Numbered from the stretch's first letter, positions 26,324-39,312 are shown. The stretch: 64,000 bases of DNA from Chytridium lagenaria (GCA_025449115.1 JAHLKC010000001.1:62001-126000), one strand, 5' to 3'. Notes: generated by a model not told the origin, from the letters alone. Translations and numbers: made by a program.

Positions 26324-27647
26324 ATGGTTTCCATTAGAAAAGATCATATCTCCAATGTAAGTCATCATACACTGTGTAGTTGATGATTTCAAAAGGTTTC
26401 ATCAAGGGATTTTCCAGGGATCACTCCCTTTTCACAGGAGGATTTCGGCTGGAACCTTGCTACTTTCAAAAGGGTAAAGCATGAAATCCTGAATATATGG
26501 TTTAACATTGTGCAGGATTTTAAAGTTGTTGTTTCTCAATTGAATAAGCACGACTTGGAGTTTGATTTGATTGGAATTGACGCTTCCATCGCAAATGCTC
26601 TCAGACGAGTTATGATTTCTGAGGTTTGTCTCTTCAAATTCTTGTTTACTCATTCTTCAGGTCCCGACGATGGCGATAGAGAAAGTATATGTTCACACAA
26701 TACTTCAGTTATGCATGACGAAATTCTTGCGCATCGCTTGGGACTTGTACCTATTTTGGCAGATCCCCGGCAGTTTCAATTTAAGGACGACATCCCTACA
26801 GATTTAAACACTATAGTTTTTAAGTTGAACGTAAAGTGTGAGGTTCCTCCCAACAAATCCAAATCAGGAGAAACGCTTGAAGGAATTAACAGCTGCGGTT
26901 AGATTTGGTATTCAAAATCTAGCTAACGAACCAGTGTATTCAAAGGATTTGAAGTGGATACCAGAAGGGGACCAGGAAGAGCGTTTCGCTCTCACTCCGA
27001 TTAAGCCGGTTCACGATGATATTTTGCTCGTCAAACTCCGGCCTGGACAGCAAATAATTATGGACTTGCACTGTCAGAAGGGAATCGGGAAAGAACATGC
27101 GAAGTGGTCACCTGTTGGTGCGTACAGTCTTTATATTCTAAATTTCCTTTTTCATCTCCCTCCCTTTGATGTTAATATCTAACTTATACATGTTGATTTC
27201 ATCAATAGCCACGGCTTCGTATAGGCTTCTGCCAGAAATCAAAATACTTTCACCAATTATCGGTTCGAATGCAGTCAAGTTTCAAAAGTGCTTTCCGAAA
27301 GGAGTCGTTGAGCTTATTCACAATGATAAAGGCAATACTCAGCACGTTCAATCGCTAACGTAAAATCAGGTGAGCAAGAGGCTCGTGTGGTAAATCCGAG
27401 AAAAGACACTGTAAGTCGGGAAGTGCTTAGGCATCCAGAATTTGAGGGGAAGGTGGCTCTTTCTAGGATACGGGACCATTTCATTTGTGAGTTTGCTCAA
27501 TATGTCCTTCTAATCGTTGCAGTTTCTATCGAGTCAAGCGGAATTCTTCCTCCGCACACTATTTTTGAAGAGGCTGCTCAGGTGTTGATCAACAAGTGCC
27601 AGATTTTGAAGAAGCATTTGCAAGTGTTAGAGGATAATGTCTACTAG
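26324..27647 (+). CDS. RPC40: RNA polymerase I and III shared subunit AC40 (RPC40/RPAC1)
   Basis: Alpha-like assembly subunit of RNA polymerases I and III. Exon 1 is 26324-26356 ([11 protein letters not shown]), exon 2 26396-26473 ([22 protein letters not shown]), exon 3 26516-26623 ([22 protein letters not shown], the RPB3/alpha signature). Exon 4 holds [30 protein letters not shown] and then [30 protein letters not shown] and [13 protein letters not shown]. Next comes [14 protein letters not shown], then [19 protein letters not shown] and finally [17 protein letters not shown]. Two one-base breaks occur: near 26,695 (VYVH/NNTSV, an A missing) and near 26,870 (an AAA run). The intron at 27332-27369 appears to be GC-AG, with CTAAC upstream of the acceptor. 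It is only 38 nt, and removing it restores the frame. Confidence 0.94.
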
Positions 27648-27779
27648 GGATGTCACCATTGAAATATATTATTTATAAGATTGCAATTCCTTTGGAGCGT
27701 TTTCAATGATTTTACATGTGAAAAGGCTTCAGGCTGTCTACTTAGAGAGTTCTACCACATCAAAGGCTTTTGAAGCATA

Positions 27780-28740
27780 ATGGTCAAACATTACATCATT
27801 AATCTCTCTTCTATCCCATACCAAGCTACTGAGACAATTTCAGTCCAAAAAGATACAATGGACAAGAATGATGTTGCCGACTCGAGCGGATTGCTGGTCT
27901 CAGACGAGATATTCGTGGTTCTGTGCAATGTCTGCCAAAAGCCACTGGTTCACAGTGGATTACTTTCACATATCGGTAAATATATGCATGGATTTGGGCT
28001 TACTGGTTTAGAAAATTGCAGGAAGGTCAATCCATCAGCAGATCTCTTCCAGCAAGAAACAGGGAACAACGGCGCATCATCGAAAAAAAAAAGGAAAAAG
28101 GAGTTGACTTCGGAAGGTAAGCCACATCCATCACTTGCCATTTACATTTTAGCCAAAGTCGAACGAGATAAGCCAAAAAAACGCCAAACAAGATAGCCGC
28201 AAAGTAAAAGGTTCTTTCCTAAATTGAAGCGACTATTTTTAACTTTATCAAGGTCCAATTGATTTGGATAAACAATGCGGTGTTCCTTTGGAGAACGGCC
28301 AGTTATGCAGCCGGTCAATTACATGCAAGATTCATTCTGTTTCAGCCAAGCGGGCAGTATTTGGCCGAACTCAACAGTATGATACTCTTTTTCAGGAGTA
28401 CCATTCTAAGAATAGAGGTGGTTGATTGCTTTAATTTTTATTGCGTTCTATTTACTGCACATTTAATGGCGACTAAATTTGAAATTAAACTAAAACAGAG
28501 GCCAAAGGCGGCGTGCAAAAACCAAGTGCGGCTCGTTCATCAGCTCCTTCAAACGCGAACATTGAAATGACAACGGAGGCAGAAGCAACAGCTATTTTCG
28601 AGGCCATCAAATCAAATACACCACTTCCAGTCGCTCTTCCAAACCATTTTCGACTCTCCGCCTTCATTAACACGCTAACATCATCAACATTCCCAAGCCA
28701 TCTGCGAGATATACGTGACAAGAGAATTTCATCAGAATAA
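27780..28740 (+). CDS. SAGA deubiquitinase-module subunit Sgf73/ataxin-7 (SCA7 domain)
   Basis: Anchors the DUB module to SAGA and activates H2B deubiquitination in this family. The N-terminal zinc finger is [20 protein letters not shown] (C-x2-C...H-x3-C), joined across a 36-nt intron at 27976-28011. A Lys-rich linker ([13 protein letters not shown]) follows, then a second 36-nt intron (28117-28152) and a third (about 28211-28252). The SCA7 domain then reads [40 protein letters not shown]...C...C-x2-H with the usual K-S-H-S-like core. The last exon (about 28499-28740) is a C-terminal tail ending [11 protein letters not shown]. The frame into the third intron needs A6 rather than A7 at about 28,175-28,181. 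It is convergent with NOT1, 30 bases between stops. Confidence 0.9.
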
Positions 28741-28770
28741 AAACAAGTTAGCAAAGTCACATACCCTAAC

Positions 28771-31700
28771 TTAAGCACGCATCAACGAAGATTGAATACT
28801 CTTTGCAACAGAGCTGAACAGCCTCTCAATTTCAGGGGCACATCGAATGAAATTTGTGTGATCCCAGAAGCTATACCGTGGATTTCTGATCAACTCAATA
28901 AATGTTATCAGAAGGCCGTAGGGATGAGGGCGATTGACGATTAATCTTTCGATCAAAACTCTTGTTCACCGTTAGGGCATTTCAACCAAATAAATATACC
29001 TTGTGATTTGTTCCTGTATAATCTCCTGATTTGCTTCCGCGAAGAGGTAAAGTAGAACACAACTGAAGTAGTGTGTATGACTGTTAGGATAACGAAGCTG
29101 ATTTGCGATAGCACCAATAAAAAGGTAACGCCCTTCTTTCATTTAGAATCACTTAGTACAAACATTTTACCTTCTGTGTCCAAGTCGACAATCAGCTGCT
29201 GAAAAATGTCCATCGGTGCACTGTGAGTGATTGGAGGTGAACCTTGAAGCGGCTTGCTTTGAGCTTGCGTTATTGCCTGAACGCCAACGTATAGGACGAG
29301 GGCGTTTATAACGGGTACATTGTACTTCGTCCCACCGTCGATTGCTTGAGAACTGCTTGAGATCAGGCGACCCCGTAAATCCAGCAAGAAAGAGACTGGG
29401 CCACGGGTTTTTAAGTAGGTGTCAATGTCACCCTTTAAGTTGCCGGGAATAAGGCTACTGGTGTAGTCTGACATTACTCTGGGAGGCTGATTGATTTCAG
29501 GAAGCAAATCGACTTTCAAGTTTGGAGTAAATGGATCAGGTAATCGCATATTGCGGGGAAATGCGCTGAGGATGAGATTTCGAAGTTGAATGCAAGAATG
29601 GGAATCACGTCGACAAAGCTGAAGTGGTAGTCGCAAAGGAACTCGGGAAAATCATGTAGAAGCACGAGCAGAATGCGCAATGTTGCCTTGTACAGTAATC
29701 TTGTGGTCTCCACCATTTCGTTTTCCCGCAAAAAAGGTCCGAGGAACTTGAATAAATCAACAAGGAGGCGCTGGAAAAATGGCCATCCCTTCAAATTCAT
29801 TAAATTAATGAGGGTGTAGAAATGCCCGGGTACCTTTGAATTATCAGCCAACAACAGCTTCGGCATGAAATAGCGGTGCGAAATTAATTGAATCCATGAG
29901 AATGTAAAGCCAGGAAGAAAGGAAGGCTGCAACGTGTGGAAAGTATTGCTGCAGTCATTAGATACATATCTAATCGTGGCATTACCTCATGGCAGAGAGA
30001 ATTTGAAATGACAGAGGCTGAAGTTGCTCGTCGTAAGAGTCCAATTCACTCAAAAGACTTGAGAATAAACGGAAGAACGGCCTTTGGTTAAAAGTAGAAC
30101 GTTTTTGCTCATGAGAATGAACCAAAACTAAAACCACTATTGACAAAATTTTTGTCATCAGATTGGTCATCAAATTTAAATTATAGCGAACAAGCAATAC
30201 GATCAGTTTGGCAAAGGCGTCCACGGCCTGAAAGGGCGTGGCATTCAAAAGTGGAGACGACTTCGACTTGACGTAGCTTTCCACGCTCAATTCAGTGCAA
30301 ATTCGGAAAGAAGAGGGATGACACATCTTCGCCCAATATGCCTTGCTGTTGCAACTATAAACATCAATATATTGTACACAGCATAATCAAAACCTTAAAT
30401 ATAAATAGCACGTGAGTTCGAGCATTTGACGTCGGGCTGTGATACACACGAACCCACTCCAAGAACAAAGATCCAAGTTTTTCACGTAACGTGAGCGGGT
30501 CGTTCTCTTTTACCGTATCTTTTCCCAATGACGGGTTATCCCTTTTCACAACCTCGTCCAAAACATCTCGCATGCTTTCCTATATTATTCATTTGTAAAT
30601 ATATCCTACAGTACCTTGGTGAAACAGTTCCGTGGGAGTTGAGCTTGTTAAGCACTTCTACACAATTTTGTAGACTTTCCTTAGTCAAGACCTGCGAATC
30701 ATCCAAAAACGCTTGCTTTATCAATGCTAAAGCAAACTCCGAAGCGCTGCTCTTCCCACATTCTATCAACCGCGCAAGATGCGAGTCCAAATCTGACAGT
30801 GACAGTACTTGAGTTTGCAAAAGCGAGAGGGTAACTTCAACATTAAACTTTCGCTAGCCCAAATCAGTTTTAAACAACATTCGCAACTACCTCGTCTTCC
30901 GAATACAAAAACCAAGATGAAAACTCTCTCGATGCACGCTTGGACATGTCTAATAAGCGCTCCAGTAGGACGACGTAGCAATCCCGCAAAAGCTTGTTAT
31001 CACTCGAAAACATATGCCTGACAATTTTTTGTAAAATGACTAAAAGCCACTCGTCGCGGGTGAGAGACTGAGCGAAAAAGCTAACAATCTGACGAAGGAG
31101 TGTTCGTAGATCATGATGCTGCGGCAAAGTAGATATTGTTACATTTCCTGCAGCAGAGGACAGATTCTCCAGTTCCGTGTGGTAAGCCTACAGGTTTAGA
31201 AAATATCATATCATTCATTTACCGCATATTTTTCAACAATCGCCTGAATTTGGGACGCAGAATCTTCGTAAGCAGTGTTCATTAGAGCTGAGTTTTCAGG
31301 TCGAAGTCGTGAAAGTCTTTCAGATGCATCTGCTTTGACTGTTGGAAAGTGATGACAATAAAGAGCTACCTTGTGAAGACTTCGTGATTCTGGAAAAATC
31401 ATCATAAACCCGTAACTGCTAACTTTAGTCGTGTCAATACATGAAAACAAACCTGCAGGGGTGTTAAACCTCCGGCTTTTAATCTTAACGGATCCGGTAA
31501 GCTCGAAGGATATCTAGAAGCTGCATATATTGCAACGTCATAGAAGGGCTGATTTGTGCGCTATTTAAGTATTCATATAGTCAGATCACTATTAAGCAGC
31601 CAAGGGTAAAAAAAAGACATACCTCGCGATGCTTTCTTCGGCTAACATATGCTGCTGAAAGGCTTTCATCAATCTCATGTGTTGCCTTTTCTGCAGCCGC

Positions 31701-34700
31701 CTTCTCCATAACTGAACAGGCAAGATCTAGATTGTCCGCCACGATAATATAAACTACCTGCTCAGGTATAGATTGCTGACAAAGTGAGTATAGCAAAGAA
31801 AATGGCTCTCAGTTACCTCAGTATAACCATTTTGCAGTAATAAGCTTCGAAGCTGCGACATCATGCTCACTCTAAGGGGCTCGCGAGAGCTAACAGAAGG
31901 CAAGGCTCCCTTTATAATTTAGTCTCACAACTTGAAAAATTAATACCTGCTAAGTTTTGGACCATTAAATGCGCAGACTTCCTCATTCTATCTTTCACTG
32001 GGCTCAAGCGCAAAAATCCTTTAAAACCAGTTCCCTTGTTGCGATACCTGCGATAGTGACGCTGCGCTCGACGACGGGCGAAATAATCTGCAATTACATT
32101 AAATAGATTTGAAGATGGAAACTACCTCTCTGATAGCCCTATCGATCGCGATGTAAACGATACGCTTAAGAGAGGGCTGGGCGTTTGAATATTGGAAGGT
32201 TCGGATTGAAGGTAAGATACGAGGCAAGCTGGGGATACCCCATTTGACTATCGTCTAGACTCGTTAGTGTTAATGCTTATATAATACAAACCAGAAGTTT
32301 GTGACGCAAGGGAGAGAGCCGGTGCTTGCACACTAGAAAGTGACGCAGGAGTCGCCGATAAATCATCCTCGCCCTGAGTAGTACCCTTGCCTTGACTGCC
32401 CCTCATGTTCTTTATCTGCCGGTTCCTAAGGATAAGCGTAGGGGAGATATCTTAAAAAGTTAGGCCACGATGTCATATATGAATATACCTTTAATATCCA
32501 GTCGAATCTTTTTGCATAAAACTTCAATTTCAAATTTCAAGTTCAATCGCAAGTCTGCAAAGTGATATAATTCCGCCAGAAGCTTCATTATCGCCATCAA
32601 CCACGGATTAGGAGGCTTGAAGATTTTGCTGTTATGGCACTGCTCAAGAACTTTGCAGCAAAACGGTATTACAACGATCAGCCTATCACTATCGTAACCC
32701 TCGAGGAGAGATCCTAACCAAATCAGTTTATTCTTCCAAAAAATTATTTACCTTAAATGAAAGATTTTTGTGCTTAATAGGTCTGTTTTGGCAAGGGTAA
32801 TGCCTCCAAGCCATGTCCCCAAGTTCTTCAGCAAAGACCGCTCGGACGAAGAAGTAACCGTCTTCTCGGAATTTAATAGTATCTTAATGTTCGAAAATGT
32901 TTCATGCAAAATGTTTCTATGCAAAGCCGATTGCTTCAAGTTTTTAGAAAGGATATATACAACTCATGGAAGTTGGGTTCAATGCTTGATCTTTTCACCA
33001 TAAGTAGTGACTGAACCACCGAAAATGAGATTCCCTCAATATATCCTTCAACTCCGAAACTTTCAAATCCAGATTATCAAAGGATACATTGTTTATAATA
33101 AACAAAATCTTTGTCTTGAACGCCTTCGCTCGGAACTTCGAAAGAATCTTTATCAGCTGCCTCCAACAGAGTATCCAGCTTTAACGCCGTGAAAACCGTT
33201 GGCTCTCCACTGCGAGAATCCCGCGTCGACGAGGCGGGAGCGCTACCGACGTCCCCACTTAACAGCTTCCGGGTAATTTGAGGTTGTCCATCGAAACTAC
33301 GAATAAATGCGATAATCTCCGGATGGGCTTGATGAAGGTGAGGTATTTGCAGTAGCAATGTCGAGTACTGTGGCCATTCGACAAGTCTTGATTGAAATTG
33401 AAGAGAGCTTGGCTTCCGAATCTGAACAATTTGGAACCAATAGGTTGGCGAAGCGCTTCCAAGACGAAGGTCAACGCAGTCATAAGAGTTGAGGTCACTA
33501 CCAAAACACTCTGTATCAAGGCGCCAAAGAGAACACTAGTCACATAGAGGTGCTTATCCGGATAATCCTTCAAGCAATTTTTCGACTCCTCGAACAGGAC
33601 GTTGATAAAATAGTTGTAGATATCAACCTCCCGTTTGTTCGTCGAGTCACGAAACTTCTTTAAAAGCTCAACGATTTGAGGAATTGTTACAACCCCTTTG
33701 TAAATCTTTTCAAAAAGAGCCTCAACCTCATCTCCGATTTCCGCTGACAAAACCGACTCAGGTTGAGAGATTGGAAAATTTGCGAGTCGTGGGTATGCTT
33801 GTCTGGACGAATTTACGACGTCTTTCAGTAATTCAACATTATCTGGAGAAAGAGAGCTACATGGTCTATAAGCATCATAATAAAATATCGCAATAAAAAA
33901 AAAAGCAACACGGAGATAGGAAGAACAAACGTACATGCTCCTGCTATGAAGGATGGTCAGAAAAATAGCAACAACATCGACCGAGAGAGGAACAGATTGA
34001 TGAAAAGGATTTCCAAGGTCCGACCGAAGAGTGTGAGAAACCTTTTCGTTTAGAAATTCAAGGCAAGCCCGCACAAATGCATTTCCATCTGAACGTATAC
34101 GATCTTGTAGCCATTTTTCCAGGTTCAAGTAATCCCTCCTTGATGCCAAAGCAGCCAGATCAATAGAAAACGAGTAGGGCTTCGTTTCCAAAATCTGAGG
34201 TAAGGCCTAATAAATGTTATTTCGGAAGTTTACAACCTTCTACCTTTATCTCTTGTGCAATGTCCAGAATCCGGGACAACAAACTTGGATCTTTTGTGTA
34301 TAGATGCACTAATCCCGCAAGGGTCAGTGAATGGTTGATTTGCCATAAAAGCGGCAGAACAGCGGCGGAGTTCGGGTGACCAACCAAAAACATCATGACA
34401 AGGTTTGAAGCCAACTCTTTGTGAAGCGGTGCCCAAGGTACCTATAAATATTTTTTAAAAATAAGGTAATATGAAGATTCAAACCGTTAACTGCGCTAGA
34501 CCTAACAGGATAAGCTCGGGAGAGCTTTGAAAAGAAAATTCAAGAAAAGCCTTGACGTCGTCGTAAAGACCCTTTTCAGAAAGAGCCATGAGGGTGTTAA
34601 GAGGTCCAAATTGTTCAAGGCTGGGAGATAATGGATCCGAAAAGAGCCTTGCCAACAGGTGGAATCACTAAGGCTTCGTTAATCACACCATGCGGAGGGT

Positions 34701-35394
34701 GCGTTCCATGAAAAAGTTCCGGTGCAAGCTGTACTGTATTCTTGATAAAACTGAATTGACCTTTAACGTTTTTTCCAGTCACCCAAAAACGCTTGGATAG
34801 GAAAGCGATTTAAGTCCTTTTTAAATGTTAGATAAATGCCAAAAACGTAGTACGCGGTTAAAGTTTTCAAGAAAACATCGCCTAGCATTCTAACCTTCAA
34901 AGCAACTTTTTGAAGACGTCAAGATGATGTTAAGAGCTTTGGCATCAAAGACGATGAAGTCCGGATTGTCCAACTTTTGAAGAACTCGCATCCAATCAAG
35001 ATTCTTCACCTAAACCCATTAATGAAAGCCAAGATGCTTCCCGTACCAGAAGCAACATGGTCGTTGTAAAGACTTCGATATCCCAAGACTGCGACTTTCT
35101 CAAATCGGACTCGTCCAGTCCAGTGAATATGACCTTCCCAATTTCTGGAAGGCTATCACCATCACCCAAACCCGTGTGTGTCTTGCACATCATGGTCAGT
35201 ACACCTGCCACGGTTTCCTCGGAAACCATATTGGATGATAGAAAGCCTCCATGGCCGAGAACAGCTCGCAATGCATTGCTGGATGATGTGGATATGTATC
35301 CAATGTCTTTCAACAGCTGTGCGAGATTCGCCATCAGAATGTTGAGAATGTAAAAAAAATTTGTTCTTGAAAATGACTTCACTCGTTTGGGCAT
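28771..35394 (-). CDS. NOT1: CCR4-NOT complex scaffold subunit NOT1 (CNOT1)
   Basis: Scaffold of the main mRNA deadenylase complex. Order of landmarks from the N-terminus: 34996-35394 ([11 protein letters not shown]...[19 protein letters not shown], matching human residues around 240-300). 34217-34414 ([15 protein letters not shown]...[11 protein letters not shown]). 33259-34191 ([24 protein letters not shown], then the CAF1-binding MIF4G part FKKIxx...[19 protein letters not shown]...[14 protein letters not shown]...[17 protein letters not shown]). About 31,580-32,160 ([25 protein letters not shown]9-binding region). 29139-29636 and 28771-28956 give the C-terminal NOT module ([38 protein letters not shown]). 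Many short introns. The first ~220 residues of the usual protein are not found and the start is unclear: 35394, or the Met at 35334. The region upstream is occupied by the acyltransferase gene. Confidence 0.93.
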
Positions 35395-36571
35395 CCATCT
35401 TGTTGGGTGTTGTTCTAGGATTTAACATCAGCACGCGGTTTCGCTTCTTCTGTCGTATAATCCTCTTATTGGGAGTGGTCACGATTCTCATGTGTTTACG
35501 GCTTGATCATGGTGGTGTACTTGAAAATCAAAGGGCGAGCGGGAGGCAAACGGTTACCATAGCTCACTGCATTGCAACTATCGGCCCTCCTGTTCTAGGA
35601 TTATCAATATCTATTGAAGGACAGGAGAATTTAAAGGATGTTCCAAGACCTGCAGTTGTCATCAGGTTTTTTTAAGTTCAACACGGATCTGACATTTGCA
35701 GCAATCACCAGAGCGAACTGGATCTTGTTATGCTGTAAGTTTATTTCCCGCAGATCATTTTTAACACTTTAGGGGTTCTTTCCTTCCGGATTTCACTGTG
35801 GTCATGGTAAGATCGCTTTTTTTGTCACAACACTAAGAGGTGCAAGGCCAAATCTGATCTAAAATGGGTGCCTCTGATGGGTCAATATAGTAGGGATTTT
35901 ACCGAATGTTCGCTTACTTTTTGCAGTGATGATCGCTCAGAATGTGTTTATTGATAGGTTTTTGATTCAGGTGTATGTATGCTAATTATACAAGAAAAAA
36001 TTTACGAAGCGCTTTGGAAACAATGAAGCATGTAGCCGACACGTTGTCCAAAAGAAAGGTTTCGATATGCCTCTATCTTCTACTTACTTCTTAGCTTGCA
36101 TTGTTCATGTATCCGGAAGGAACTAGATCATATCAAACTACAAATGAATTACTGCCATTTAAAAAGGTTATACAATTTTTCGCTCCATTTAAAATAATTG
36201 GTTGTAGGGAGCTTTCCACTTAGCTATTCAGGGTCAAATCCCAATAGTTCCAATTGGTAAGTTTGGAAGTTTAGGGCATTGATCTTAACTGATGATTAGT
36301 GACCTCATCTTACCATCAAGCATATAATTTAAAGAATCTTCTTTTCGAGGGGGAAAAATTCGGATCAAAAGTGAACAATATCTGTTAGATTATTCTAATT
36401 TTATTAGTTTTGCCAAAGATTGAAACTACAGGACTTCAACCAGAAGACGTGGATGATCTCTGCAAATCAACTCAAGAGTTGATGCTGAAAACCTTGCAAG
36501 AAATATCAGGGCCCATCCCCACATTTGCTCAGCCTCTTAAACATCGTGCTCCTAAAGCAAAAAAAGATTAG
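35373..36571 (+). CDS. 1-acyl-sn-glycerol-3-phosphate acyltransferase (PlsC family)
   Basis: Makes phosphatidic acid from lysophosphatidic acid in the ER/lipid droplet membrane. The N-terminus [17 protein letters not shown] and the next stretch (FCRIILLLGVVTILMCL) are two membrane segments. All four acyltransferase motifs are present over several exons. Motif I is NHQSELD, with S at the splice junction (about 35,660-35,740). Motif II is FIDR (35,945-35,957, joined to KNLRSALETMK). Motif III is YPEGTRSYQ (about 36,113-36,140). Motif IV is IPIVPI (about 36,238-36,255). The end is ILPKIETTGLQPEDVDDL...KAKKD, stop at 36571. Introns are about 31-43 nt (for example 35958-35994 and 36371-36407, both 37 nt). 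One break: the G5 run at 36349-36353 must be G6 to give GGKIRIKILPKI. The ATG lies inside the 5' end of the NOT1 reading frame. Confidence 0.92.
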
Positions 36572-37358
36572 ACATTTTTCTTCTTTCTTTTTTCTTTAAT
36601 TCGATGTCTCCATGTAAGCCGAGATTCGTAAGAAATGTTTTAGTCTTAGACACTTAATTACGCCGTAACTTTCAATTCCGACACCTTAAGTGTTTAATAA
36701 AGCCAAAAAAGCGTCCACATAGCCGATGGAAAATACTGCGTTTAGAACCACGAAGCCGCCGCTTTGGAGGATACTCAGTTTGGATAAAATAGTTTGATGG
36801 CTTTTTAAGCAGGTTTCCTTTTGGAATAGAAGAGATGAGTGCTTGCTTCCTTTTGGAATCGAGACGGAGATAAGGACAGTTATGCTCACGCTGGATGATA
36901 TTCAATGCGTTTGAAAACACGAAATATCATTTGATGGTTCGAATTTGTTGTTGAATCCACGGGAATATCATTATTGGATTTCCTTTGATATGACAACGAG
37001 CCTATGCTCAAGAACTGTAATGGAAAGTCTTTAAAGAACGGCTTGAATGGACAAAAATTAACAAATTTCGTTGACTGGGGTTTACATATGTAGAGCGATC
37101 GCGAGAAGAGAATATCCTTCCTTATACAATAAAATCGAAAGGATCAACGTTGAAAACGCCATTTCCGAGTTCTGGGGCTTCCGAGCAGTCAAAGAGAAAC
37201 CCATCCAAAAATTCGAAACAAGAGGTTGTCACAACGAATGATGAATTATAAAATAAATAATTGACTTGGAGTTACACAGAGATGATTACTAGTAACACGG
37301 GGTTCGGACGTGTCCGAACAGTATTATATAGGAAGCGGAGAAATGGATCAATTATGAA
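36572..37358. other. Intergenic region before the transposon island
   Basis: No supported gene. An 82-aa minus frame at 36672-36920 is rich in R/K/N with no recognisable domain. Direct repeats or inverted repeats are not obvious here. Confidence 0.5.
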
Positions 37359-38359
37359 TTGCCCACTTCTCTTATACTTTTCGCTGGGCTCAGTCCTTCT
37401 TTGTCTCTCTCTCGACTCTTCGATGGCTGCCCTCTTGGACGCAGGTACGACTACCTAGAACGGTTAACTGCTCAATACTTTTACGTATCAAAACCTGCGT
37501 CCTGTCGCATTAGCCATCGGTTTGAATCCTCCCTCCCAAATTCCCATGCCGGTCTTCTACCATTAGTTATGACTACCCTTTCTGCCATTGACCCCCTCCC
37601 ACCTATTGATCCTGAGACTCATCTAATCCATTTTGTGTCGAACGTGGTACTTGGAAACGGAAATCTTGTCAACGACGCCGTTAACGCCAATGACATTGTC
37701 CACGATGCAATCGACCCCGCTGCCGCACCTAACGCTGTTCAGGCTGCTCCCAACCTTGGCCTCAACGACGCTGACGCTCTTGCCAAAGAACTCCTCACAC
37801 TTAAAGCCAAAAATGCGGCTCCGCGCTAAAGCGGCTATTCGGGTTTCGGTCCACACTGTTCCTTCCGACGTCCTCGACCTTGGCCAGTGGCTCGTCCTAG
37901 CTGACAACCGCGTCACTGACCCTCGCATTCCTGTAAGTACTTACTCTTTCCTTGGCTCTCCTTTTACTTGGTCCATGAGACCTGAGCTCATCATTCCCTC
38001 CGTCTACGGCCGTTTGGAATATGCCTCTCTTTCTTTCCTCTTTGTCCTGCTCTTTTTTCGTTCTTTCCCTCTTGCTTTGCTCCTACTTTTCCTCCTGCTT
38101 CCAGCTTGCCTTCTGTTTTCCTTCTGCTTCGCGTTTTTTCTGCTCTTTCCCTTATTTCTCTCTTTTTCGACCTCATGCAACGCTCCACTGCGTTGTGCTG
38201 AGGTTTTCAAACCCACCCACTTCAAATATGACAATTTCCTATGTCTGTCAGTCCCAAGCCCAAACCTCCCACGGCTTCCTCCAGCCTCCTCATACCACCA
38301 CCGGCTTCCCAAGCCTCCAAACCACCCACATAGGCACCTAACCTATCCAGTGATCTTGT

Positions 38360-39312
38360 GATCTTCTCTTGACCCATCCCTCCCTACCTAGCTTCGACTA
38401 GGGGTAGGGGAGAAGAGTAAAGGAGTTGCTCCAGCAGAGCAAGTCCACAGAGCATCTAGGGACAGGATGTACTCCTGAATCTAAGTGATGTTGTTGTTTG
38501 GCGATGGTGTGGGTGAGTGATCGCGAGATTCTGCTTATTAAAGGGAGAAGGGAACGTGTTTAGTATCTTCTATGTTGACTTACCTTGCTAATAAACCAAT
38601 ATGAGCACCAGATGTCTCCTGGCATCGGGGATGGCTGAAAGCCTCCTTGTCTTCCTGCTATGGCACCTTTTGGAACGTGATGATCTCGTTGCCTCACGAG
38701 CTGGCACAGGGTAACCTCACTTATCACCTGCCTGCAGCGTCGATCACCGGCTCGGGGATCATCAGAGGTGGAATGCAGCCACCAAGCCTAAGCTAAAGGA
38801 CACTGACAATGAGGAGGACCCTTGGGCTCCCATTGCACCTTCTGCTTCAAACAGCTGGATTGCGGCTTCACCAGGTGGCAGGGGGTAGAGGGGTGGGCTG
38901 CCATCCAAGAAGGAGTGAAGGGAGATCACGGCGAGGCCACGCTTGTGAGATAGAGGATGGGGGATCAACTCAATATCAACTACTTAATTCAACAGGTACA
39001 AATTAAATCAAGAAATCTCTCTTTAAAGTAATACACAAAATACAAATAAATAATAGACACAACATATGCACACACACATAAACGGCACATATGCGTGCCA
39101 CCTCCTTCAATAAAGACCCTATAAACGTGGGAAAAAGTATATATCAAAACCCAAAGGGAAAAGAAGGGAGGATTTCAATATGACGCGTAAATATACGCGT
39201 CGACGCGGGATATAACGGAACTTAACGGACGTAGACAAATGTCCATATGAGCCATAAACCATGTGAATAATGTAATTCTTCACAATCCTACCTGTTCTTC
39301 CTCCCATACAGA
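38360..39312. other. Unassigned insert between gag-like parts of the DIRS-like element
   Basis: Non-coding sequence with no recognised protein. It contains a block around 38,600-38,670 that resembles one near 57,440-57,500 (see findings), so it may be a non-autonomous repeat. The right part (39,000-39,110) is A-rich. Confidence 0.4.

Noticed and set aside
37991..38312. Lys/Arg/Glu-rich minus frames (65 and 102 aa)
   Set aside because: Antisense of a pyrimidine-rich tract; no supporting motif.
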